A stretch of 5,905 nucleotides of DNA from an uncultured Eubacteriales bacterium (GTDB lineage Bacteria > Bacillota_A > Clostridia > Christensenellales > Aristaeellaceae), in contig USEE01000102.1 in NCBI GenBank assembly GCA_900553645.1, positions 1-5,905 on the forward strand. Reading direction: 5' to 3'. The notes beneath the pieces were generated by a model. The model was not told where the DNA came from and did no database searches. It worked only from the letters and a program-made list of their open reading frames with translations. How positions within the stretch are numbered: position 1 is the stretch's first letter; each line of letters starts with the position of its first letter. This document shows, one piece after another, positions 1 to 4,563 of this stretch. The position numbers and the translations under genes are program-made.

Positions 1-24
1 AAAGCAGATACGCTTTCATGCGGG

Positions 25-55
25 GCCGTTCCTTTCGGAACGGCTTCCGTTTTTT
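25..55 (+). terminator. Rho-independent terminator of an upstream plus-strand gene
   Basis: A perfect 8-bp stem (GCCGTTCC at 25-32, GGAACGGC at 37-44) closes a TTTC loop. A short spacer and a run of six T (50-55) follow. The T-run lies only on the plus-strand 3' side, so it should terminate a plus-strand transcript entering from the left. No stop codon lies in any plus frame before the hairpin, so the gene it serves must end before base 1. Confidence 0.85.
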
Positions 56-241
56 GTTTGCGCTGAATGACCTGAAAATTCGGTCAATACAGGGCGGCGG
101 TTCGCGGTGCGCCCTTTATCTGTCACAGAATATATTAATGGCATTCGCGATTTTCTGACTGTTCAAAATGATAAATCATAGCATGAGGTGAACAAACAGC
201 ATATTATGCTCCCCCGCAAAAAACTTTCACTTATGCCTGAA
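56..241. other. Gene-free gap between two convergent terminators
   Basis: No convincing gene is visible here. The sequence is AT-rich from about 120 onward, unlike the coding DNA. It contains small dyads only: AGGGCG/CGCCCT (91-96 with 110-115), which is followed by a weak TTTATC tail and could be a second weak plus-strand terminator; ATGAT/ATCAT (168-172 with 175-179); and AGCATA/TATGCT around 204. The plus-strand terminator on the left and the minus-strand terminator on the right mark it as spacer between converging transcription units. Confidence 0.6.
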
Positions 242-269
242 CAAAAAATAAGCCCGCAAACTGCGGACT
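242..269 (-). terminator. Rho-independent terminator of the rmuC-acetyltransferase unit
   Basis: Read on the minus strand, AGTCCGCA (269-262) pairs with TGCGGGCT (257-251 plus the loop-side T) around a short GTT loop, including one G-U pair. A TA and then six T (248-243) follow. It lies about 20 nt past the stop codon of the acetyltransferase at 290, as expected for the end of this minus-strand operon. Confidence 0.82.
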
Positions 270-289
270 CATAAAATCATATTGCATAG

Positions 290-766
290 TCAGTCATCCA
301 GCTTCAGCCTGTCCTGCATCACATAACTGCGCACGTCCATGCCAAGCGCTTTGTAGAACTTCAGCGCATTTTCGTTAAAGCCCCACACCATCAGCTCGAT
401 CGAATCACAGTCGCGCGCCTGCGATTCCGCCCGCGCCCGTTCGTACAGCGCCCGGCCAATGCCGCGTCCGCGCGCGTTTTCATCCACGCAGATGTCGTTT
501 ATGTACGCCAGCCTGCGCGGCCGCATTACCGGGTTATTGCCGGTGTGCTTAAACTCGACCTCGCATATGCCCACGGCCACGCCGCCGTCGAACGCCATCA
601 GCGTAATCATGTCCGGGTTACTCAGGTCTTCGTAAAACCTGTCGCGCGGCAGCGGCTCTATATCGTTATACAGGTAGCTCAAATGCTCGTAGTGCATGTA
701 ATGCACCTGCTTAACCAGCCTGAGCGCCTCGTCGTAATCGCCCGGCTGTGCGCGCCTTATATCCAT
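290..766 (-). CDS. GNAT-family N-acetyltransferase
   Basis: This 158-residue protein has the length and motifs of a single-domain GNAT acetyltransferase, which moves the acetyl group of acetyl-CoA onto an amine. Motif A is clear: strand LAYINDICVDE (about 87-96), then the pyrophosphate-binding R99-G-R-G102-I-G104 and its helix. Motif B follows near the C-terminus as NENALKFYKALGM (131-143), with Tyr138 in the place usually held by the general acid. The substrate cannot be read from the sequence. The start at 766 is chosen over an in-frame ATG at 784 because GAGGAG (779-774) stands 7 nt before it; the upstream ATG would overlap rmuC and lacks a ribosome site. It follows rmuC after 4 nt, so it is probably cotranscribed and translationally coupled. 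No promoter is visible between the two. A terminator follows at 269-242. Confidence 0.9.
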   Translation of the reverse strand: MDIRRAQPGDYDEALRLVKQVHYMHYEHLSYLYNDIEPLPRDRFYEDLSNPDMITLMAFDGGVAVGICEVEFKHTGNNPVMRPRRLAYINDICVDENARGRGIGRALYERARAESQARDCDSIELMVWGFNENALKFYKALGMDVRSYVMQDRLKLDD

Positions 767-770
767 GTTA

Positions 771-2048
771 TCACTCCTCATCATCGAACCTGCCGCTGGG
801 CATGGGCGTATCCATGCGTTCGACGTTGCTCAGGCTCTTCTGTATCGCACGCGAACGCTGCTCGGCGCGGTCGATTGCGCCCGACGCTTCGCTGAGTTTT
901 GCGCGCGTGCGCTCGAGCAGCGCGGTGAAGTCGGCGTACTGGCTCTTCACCTTGCCCAGCAATTGCCATACCTCGCTGGAGCGCTGCTGAATTGCGAGCG
1001 TCTGGAAGCCCACGCGCAGACTGCTGAGCAGTGCGCACAGCGTGCTCGGCCCCGCGACCAGCACACGGTACTGCGTCTGCAGCGTCTCGCCCAGTCCGTC
1101 CATGCGCATGGCCTCGGAGTACAGCCCCTCGGTAGGCAGGAACATTATCGCAAAGTCGGTCGTGGCGGGCGGGTGGATGTACTTGTCGGAAATCTTCTGT
1201 GCCTCGGACAGCAACCGGCGCTTGAGTGCGTTGGTGGCGGCTTCCATCTGCGCCGCGTCGGCGCGCTCCCCTGCCTCGACAATGCGCAGGTAGTCCTCCT
1301 GCGGGAACTTGGAGTCGATTGGCAGCTTGACCGGGCCGCTATCGTCGCCGGGCAGTACGATCGCGTATTCGACGCGCTCCAGCGAGCCGGGCACCACGCA
1401 CGCGTTCTTCTCATACTGATTGGGTGCAAGCACCTGCTCCAGCAGCGCGCCCAGCTGCACCTCGGCCCACGTACCGCGCGCCTTCACGTTGGTCAGCACG
1501 CGCTTAAAGTCGCCCAGATCGCCCGCAAGCCGCTGCATTTCGCCCAAGCCCGTGTATACCTGCTTCAGCTGCGCGCCCACCTGTTCAAACGACGCGTCCA
1601 GCCGTTTGGATAAGGTGGATGTCAGGCGCTCGTCCACGGTCTGGCGCATCTGTTCAAGCCGCTGCTCGTTGTCGCTGCGTATGCGCTCCAGCGACGCGGC
1701 CACGGTGCGTTCGAGCTGTGCCTGCCGCTGTTCGGTGGCGGCGAGGGTTTCGCGCAGGCGGGCTTCGGACTGCTCGTTCTGGCGCGTCTGCTGTTCGGCG
1801 AAGGAGCCTATGCGCTGCTCCAGCGTTTGTATGGTCAGGTGGGACTGCTGCGCCATATCGCCGCGCAGTGCACGCACCTCGTCGATTATGTCGTCGGTCT
1901 GCTCATCAGTGGCGCGGTTGAGCGTCTGAAAGAACTTTGGCATACGCTCGATTATGCGCAGTGCGCGCCGGTATTTGCTCAGCGCAATAAACAGCGCGAC
2001 GGTCAGCGCGGCGCTTATCAGACTGAGCGCAAGAATTGCATATTCCAT
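771..2048 (-). CDS. rmuC: RmuC family protein (DNA recombination protein RmuC homologue)
   Basis: This 425-residue protein has the RmuC layout. An N-terminal membrane helix (about residues 4-23) is followed by a long charged, Gln/Glu/Arg-rich coiled coil (about 55-145). The conserved RmuC domain (about 160-370) contains RGTWAEVQLGALLEQVL (191-207), LPIDSKFPQEDY (242-253), FLPTEGLYSEA (303-313) and GPSTLCALLSSLRVGFQTLA (333-352). A second helical tail runs to about 412. In the family, the IDxKFP segment is assigned to a PD-(D/E)xK nuclease-like fold, here with D245 and K247. E. coli RmuC is linked to limiting rearrangements at short inverted repeats, but its biochemical activity is poorly defined. 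The start at 2048 has GAGG six nt upstream and places the membrane helix at the very N-terminus. A terminator separates it from dapA, so it is likely transcribed from its own promoter near 2085, with the acetyltransferase as second gene. Confidence 0.92.
   Translation of the reverse strand: MEYAILALSLISAALTVALFIALSKYRRALRIIERMPKFFQTLNRATDEQTDDIIDEVRALRGDMAQQSHLTIQTLEQRIGSFAEQQTRQNEQSEARLRETLAATEQRQAQLERTVAASLERIRSDNEQRLEQMRQTVDERLTSTLSKRLDASFEQVGAQLKQVYTGLGEMQRLAGDLGDFKRVLTNVKARGTWAEVQLGALLEQVLAPNQYEKNACVVPGSLERVEYAIVLPGDDSGPVKLPIDSKFPQEDYLRIVEAGERADAAQMEAATNALKRRLLSEAQKISDKYIHPPATTDFAIMFLPTEGLYSEAMRMDGLGETLQTQYRVLVAGPSTLCALLSSLRVGFQTLAIQQRSSEVWQLLGKVKSQYADFTALLERTRAKLSEASGAIDRAEQRSRAIQKSLSNVERMDTPMPSGRFDDEE
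774..779 (-). promoter_or_regulatory. Ribosome binding site inside the rmuC 3' end
   Basis: GAGGAG on the minus strand encodes the last two glutamates of RmuC and at the same time serves as the Shine-Dalgarno sequence of the acetyltransferase, 7 nt before its ATG at 766. This decides the acetyltransferase start and points to coupled translation of the two genes. Confidence 0.7.
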
Positions 2049-2084
2049 ATATTGCCTCGCACGGGAAAATGTGTTTGCAATTAT

Positions 2085-2093
2085 ATTATCACA
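2085..2093 (-). promoter_or_regulatory. Probable extended -10 promoter of rmuC
   Basis: On the minus strand TGT-GATAAT (2093-2085) matches an extended -10 element with one mismatch in the hexamer, and a perfect TATAAT (2085-2080) overlaps its 3' end. No good -35 stands at standard spacing: TTTACC (2111-2106) is 4/6 but 15 or 20 bp away. A start near 2078 would give a leader of about 30 nt before the rmuC ATG. The position just after the dapA terminator supports it. Confidence 0.5.
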
Positions 2094-2121
2094 GCGCGCC
2101 GGAAAGGTAAAGCGAACGGCG

Positions 2122-2166
2122 AATTAAAAACCGGCCTGCCGCCCGAAACGCATCGGACGCAGGCCG
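2122..2166 (-). terminator. Rho-independent terminator of the asd-dapA operon
   Basis: On the minus strand CGGCCTGC (2166-2159) pairs with GCAGGCCG (2139-2132), 8 bp without mismatch. Inside it GTCCGA (2158-2153) pairs with TCGGGC (2146-2141), with one G-U pair and a single bulged base between the two stems. Five T (2130-2126) and then AATT follow directly. It begins about 9 nt past the dapA stop codon. Confidence 0.92.
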
Positions 2167-2174
2167 TACATCAT

Positions 2175-3059
2175 TCAGATAAGCGCATATTTGCGGAGCA
2201 CGGCTTTCAGCTCCTCCAGCCTTTCACCCTGCATTTCGGTCAGCGGGAGTCTAAGCGCGCCCATGTCCATGCCCATCAGCCGCATCGCGGTCTTGACGGG
2301 TATCGGATTGACCTCGCTCATCAGCGCATGGTTCATTTCGTTTAGGTAGAATTGCATTTCGCGGCTGCCCTTAACGTCACCCGCCATATACATTTCGACC
2401 ATGTGCTCTACCTGTTCAGGCAGTATATTGGCCGTGACTGAGATCACGCCCTGCCCGCCTAGCGCCAGCACCGGCAATGTGGTATCGTCGTTGCCGCTGT
2501 ACAGCGCGATTCTGTCGCCGCACAGCCGCGCAAGCTCGGTTATCTGGGCGATATTGCCGCTGGCTTCCTTCATGCCGCATATATTTTCATGTTCGCTCAG
2601 GCGCGCGAACGTCTCCGGCAGCATGTTAAGCCCGGTGCGCGACGGCACGTTGTATACTATTATCGGAATGTCCGCCGCGTCCGCAATCGCCGTGTAATGT
2701 TCGATCAGGCCGCGCTGGGTACACTTATTATAGTAAGGCGTTACAACCAGCACCGCGTCCGCGCCCCAGTCGCCCGCAAGCCGCGTATCGCGCGCCGCGC
2801 GGGACGTATCGCTGCAGCCCGTGCCCGCGATCACCTGTATGCGGCCGCCCGCCGCATCGATTGCCGCGCGTATCATCCGTTCCTTTTCGGCAGGTGTCAT
2901 AGCGGACGGCTCGCCGGTTGTACCGCACGCGATCATCGCGCGCGTGCCCGCCGATATGTGCCGCTCGACCTGCCGCTTCAGTTCATGCTCATTCACTCCG
3001 CTTTCGCAAAACGGAGTCGCCATTGCGACCCCGCAGCCGGTAAACAGCCGGTCGTTCAT
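2175..3059 (-). CDS. dapA: 4-hydroxy-tetrahydrodipicolinate synthase
   Basis: DapA condenses pyruvate with aspartate semialdehyde, the first committed step to diaminopimelate and lysine, in the cytosol as a TIM barrel. All key residues are visible (numbering from the ATG at 3059): T47-T48 in GTTGE, Y109-Y110 in TPYYNK, Y136 and R141 in YNVPSRTG, and the Schiff-base lysine K164 in GMKEASG. These match E. coli T44/T45, Y106/Y107, Y133, R138 and K161. The length of 294 residues is typical. The E. coli allosteric lysine-site residues H53, H56, N80 and E84 are replaced by P56, K59, S83 and R87. The start at 3059 is preferred because GGAGG (3072-3068) is 8 nt away; the in-frame ATG at 3065, two residues longer, would leave only 2 nt. 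The gene lies 36 nt downstream of asd, whose product is its substrate, with no terminator between them. A small CCCG-ATAA-CGGG dyad just precedes the ribosome site. Confidence 0.97.
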   Translation of the reverse strand: MNDRLFTGCGVAMATPFCESGVNEHELKRQVERHISAGTRAMIACGTTGEPSAMTPAEKERMIRAAIDAAGGRIQVIAGTGCSDTSRAARDTRLAGDWGADAVLVVTPYYNKCTQRGLIEHYTAIADAADIPIIVYNVPSRTGLNMLPETFARLSEHENICGMKEASGNIAQITELARLCGDRIALYSGNDDTTLPVLALGGQGVISVTANILPEQVEHMVEMYMAGDVKGSREMQFYLNEMNHALMSEVNPIPVKTAMRLMGMDMGALRLPLTEMQGERLEELKAVLRKYALI

Positions 3060-3067
3060 GGGCATGA

Positions 3068-3072
3068 CCTCC
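3068..3072 (-). promoter_or_regulatory. dapA ribosome binding site
   Basis: GGAGG, within a longer GGGGGAGG on the minus strand, lies 8 nt from the ATG at 3059 but only 2 nt from the in-frame ATG at 3065. The spacing makes the downstream ATG the likelier start. Confidence 0.7.
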
Positions 3073-3095
3073 CCCGTTATCGGGTCAGGGTCGGT

Positions 3096-4178
3096 TTACT
3101 TGCGCGTAATGTAGCCCGCCTTGCACAGGTATTCCGCGCTCAGTACGCCGCCGCCCGCCGCGCCGCGCAGCGTATTGTGCGCCAGCGCCACAAACTTATA
3201 ATCGAATATGGTATCCTTGCGCAGACGGCCAATGGTAACGCCCATGCCGCGTTCGAAGTCGCGGTCCAGGCGCGTCTGCGGGCGATTGTCTTCCTCAAAG
3301 TATTTAAGGAAAGGCGTGGGCGCGCTGGGCAGTTTGAGCCGCTGTGCCTCGGTCGTCCAGTTGGCCCAGCGCTCAAGTATCTCGTCGCGCTCGGGGGTCT
3401 TATCAAAGCTGACCGACACCGCCGCCATGTGGCCGTCGCTCACGGGCACGCGGATGCACTGCGCCGATATTACTGGCGCTTCAGCGGGCACGATTACGCC
3501 GCCCTCTACCTTGCCCCATATGCGCAGGGGTTCGCGTTCGCTCTTTTCCTCCTCGCCGCCGATGTACGGGATTACGTTGTCGCGCATTTCGGGCCAGGTA
3601 TCGAACGTCTTGCCCGCGCCCGATATGGCCTGATAGGTGCATACCGACACCTGCTTTATGCCGAAATCGAGCAGGGGCGTAAGCGGCGGTACATAGCCCT
3701 GAATCGAGCAGTTGGGCTTGACGGCCACAAAGCCGCGCTTTGTGCCCAGCCGCGCGCGCTGATGCTCGATCACTGCGGCGTGCGCAAAGTTTATCTCGGG
3801 TATCAGCATGGGTACGTCGGGGGTCCAGCGGTTAGCGGAGTTATTGGACACTACCGGCGTTTCGGCGCGCGCGTAAGCTTCCTCCATCGCCTTGCACTCG
3901 GCCTTATCCATATTGACCGCGCAGAATACGAAATCGCACATTTCGGCCACGCGGTTTACGTCTGCGGCGTCCTCGACCACCATGTCCGCGACGTTTGCGG
4001 GTATGTCCCAGCCGAACGCCCAGCGCGTGCCCACCGCCTCGCGATAAGTTCGACCCGCCGAGCGGCCCGACGCCGCCAGACAGGTTATCTCAAACCACGG
4101 GTGCTCGCTCAAAAGCGTTATGAAGCGCTGGCCGACCATACCGGTCGCGCCCACTATGCCGACTTTGTATTTCTCCAT
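3096..4178 (-). CDS. asd: Aspartate-semialdehyde dehydrogenase (archaeal/eukaryotic-type)
   Basis: This enzyme reduces aspartyl phosphate to aspartate semialdehyde with NADPH, the branch point to lysine/diaminopimelate, threonine and methionine. Its 360 residues begin with the Rossmann motif GIVGATGMVGQRF (7-19). The catalytic cysteine is C157 in KPNCSIQGY, and the active-site histidine is H250 in RVPVSDGHMAA. YQAISGAGKTFD (182-193) and GGEEEK (207-212) are family segments near the active site. The arrangement fits the longer class typified by yeast Hom2 and archaeal enzymes, also frequent in Clostridia, rather than the E. coli class. The start at 4178 has GGAGG (4191-4187) 8 nt upstream. It is the first gene of an asd-dapA operon with a consensus promoter (4336-4308) and a leader of about 120 nt that can fold into a compact junction, suggesting control after transcription start. 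Confidence 0.95.
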   Translation of the reverse strand: MEKYKVGIVGATGMVGQRFITLLSEHPWFEITCLAASGRSAGRTYREAVGTRWAFGWDIPANVADMVVEDAADVNRVAEMCDFVFCAVNMDKAECKAMEEAYARAETPVVSNNSANRWTPDVPMLIPEINFAHAAVIEHQRARLGTKRGFVAVKPNCSIQGYVPPLTPLLDFGIKQVSVCTYQAISGAGKTFDTWPEMRDNVIPYIGGEEEKSEREPLRIWGKVEGGVIVPAEAPVISAQCIRVPVSDGHMAAVSVSFDKTPERDEILERWANWTTEAQRLKLPSAPTPFLKYFEEDNRPQTRLDRDFERGMGVTIGRLRKDTIFDYKFVALAHNTLRGAAGGGVLSAEYLCKAGYITRK

Positions 4179-4186
4179 TGCGATCG

Positions 4187-4191
4187 CCTCC
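4187..4191 (-). promoter_or_regulatory. asd ribosome binding site, with possible masking partner
   Basis: GGAGG stands 8 nt before the asd ATG. The six bases GAGGCG (4190-4185) can pair with CGCCUU (4218-4213) in the upstream leader, the same strand that otherwise forms the small P4 hairpin. The spacer also contains the self-complementary GCGATCGC. Confidence 0.65.
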
Positions 4192-4201
4192 GTTATTCAT
4201 C

Positions 4202-4301
4202 CTGCATATTGCAAGGCGGGTATGCCGCCGAATGATTTTTGCGTTGTACATGGCGCAAAAGCATTCCGTATTGCAGCTTACGCAATACAGACTATGCAGT
4301 T
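4202..4301 (-). promoter_or_regulatory. Structured 5' leader of asd, candidate cis-regulatory RNA
   Basis: The minus-strand RNA predicted from the promoter would start near 4301 and can form a closed four-way junction. P1: CUGCAUA (4299-4293) with UAUGCAG (4208-4202). P2: CUGUAUUGC (4290-4282) with GCAAUACGG (4274-4266), 9 bp including one G-U, 7-nt loop. P3: UUUUGCG (4260-4254) with CGCAAAA (4243-4237), extended by AAUG/CAUU across a small internal loop, 10-nt loop. P4: GGCGG (4229-4225) with CCGCC (4219-4215), 5-nt loop. Helices are nearly contiguous. Alternatives exist: CUUGCA-AUA-UGCAGG at the 3' end would take the P1 strand, and CGCCUU could mask the ribosome site. I recognise no known riboswitch class in it. 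Confidence 0.55.
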
Positions 4302-4307
4302 ATCAGG

Positions 4308-4336
4308 ATTATATGCCTGTTTTTAAGCGTTGTCAA
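4308..4336 (-). promoter_or_regulatory. Consensus sigma-70/sigma-A promoter of asd-dapA
   Basis: On the minus strand TTGACA (4336-4331) and TATAAT (4313-4308) are both perfect and separated by exactly 17 bp. An A-tract (complement of 4349-4354) lies upstream where an UP-like element would be. The expected start is A at about 4301, giving a leader of about 122 nt before the asd ATG. Such a strong promoter suggests that regulation acts by repression or through the leader rather than by activation. Confidence 0.9.
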
Positions 4337-4363
4337 ACGATACTGAGATTTTTTACTAAACAT

Positions 4364-4414
4364 TCACTGTACTCAAATAAAGCAGCGCAGTGATGTCTGT
4401 CTGAACTCATCACT
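4364..4414. repeat. Overlapping inverted repeats in the divergent intergenic region
   Basis: TCACTG (4364-4369) is complementary to CAGTGA (4388-4393), and AGTGATG (4389-4395) is complementary to CATCACT (4408-4414). The middle strand can pair with either side, so the two hairpins exclude each other. As DNA, the three related copies of (A)TCACT could equally be protein-binding half sites. They lie upstream of both divergent promoters. Confidence 0.45.
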
Positions 4415-4416
4415 AT

Positions 4417-4480
4417 GGTTAAGTGCAAACTTATTCAGTTTATACTTTTTATGTGCGGCTAAAAAAATTGGCGCTTAACC
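4417..4480. repeat. Ten-base inverted repeat enclosing two small hairpins
   Basis: GGTTAAGTGC (4417-4426) pairs with GCGCTTAACC (4471-4480), 10 bp with one wobble that is U-G on the plus strand but A-C on the minus strand. The 44 nt between the arms hold AAACT/AGTTT with a 5-nt loop at its start and TTTTTA/TAAAAA around TGTGCGGC. It may be a plus-strand three-way-junction RNA or two spaced operator sites. No terminator-like T-run follows the long stem. Confidence 0.5.
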
Positions 4481-4483
4481 CCA

Positions 4484-4505
4484 AAATTACCCTTCGGAGT
4501 AATTT
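4484..4505. promoter_or_regulatory. Dyad overlapping the luxR-type promoter, possible operator
   Basis: AAATTAC (4484-4490) and GTAATTT (4499-4505) are perfect 7-bp arms around 8 bp, centred at 4494/4495. The right arm covers the first half of the -35 box (4503-4508), so a dimeric protein bound here would interfere with or touch RNA polymerase. As RNA it would form a hairpin capped by C(UUCG)G. Autoregulation by the downstream LuxR-type protein is possible but unproven. Confidence 0.45.
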
Positions 4506-4531
4506 ACAAAGGCGGTTTTTAAGGATATAAT
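4503..4531 (+). promoter_or_regulatory. Promoter of the LuxR-type regulator gene
   Basis: TTTACA (4503-4508, 5 of 6 consensus bases) and a perfect TATAAT (4526-4531) are separated by 17 bp. A start near 4538 would leave a leader of about 26 nt before the ATG at 4564. An inverted repeat overlaps the -35 element. Confidence 0.85.
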
Positions 4532-4563
4532 GTTCCCACAACATACAACTGAGGTGGCTGCGG

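Noticed and set aside
18..158. Plus-strand open frame running through the left terminator
   Set aside because: It reads through a perfect hairpin with T-run, has no ribosome site, and its composition is not protein-like.
188..274. 28-codon GTG-start frame on the plus strand
   Set aside because: No ribosome site precedes it, and its 3' part is the stem of the minus-strand terminator.
765..1613. Long plus-strand open frame opposite rmuC
   Set aside because: It is antisense to a clear RmuC domain, low-complexity Leu/Ala/Arg/Gln-rich, and lacks a promoter and ribosome site. It is a codon-bias shadow.
2589..4235. Very long open frame (548 codons) on the plus strand opposite asd and dapA
   Set aside because: It is antisense to two genes with complete catalytic motifs, crosses their junction, and its translation is an Arg/Ala/His-rich string typical of a reverse-complemented GC-rich gene. 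No ribosome site or family motif is present.
4193..4264. 23-residue open frame in the asd leader, ending just before the asd ribosome site (possible leader peptide)
   Set aside because: No Shine-Dalgarno stands before its ATG and the peptide has only one lysine and no run of a regulatory amino acid. There is no terminator after it that it could attenuate.
4179..4301. Lysine riboswitch, T-box or SAM-I element before asd
   Set aside because: The leader is too short for a lysine riboswitch of about 170 nt or more, has a four-way rather than five-way junction, and none of the conserved core sequences I know for these classes is present.
4330..4357. Plus-strand promoter TTGTCA-16-TTTACT that could drive an intergenic RNA
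   Set aside because: The -10 is only 4 of 6 and the -35 overlaps the perfect asd -35 on the other strand, so the match may be incidental. No terminator follows at a suitable distance. It is kept only as a note within the dyad finding.
4491..4520. Possible terminator CCTT...AAGG followed by GCGG and five T
   Set aside because: The stem is only 4 bp with a long loop and is not adjacent to the T-run. It also overlaps the regulator's promoter.
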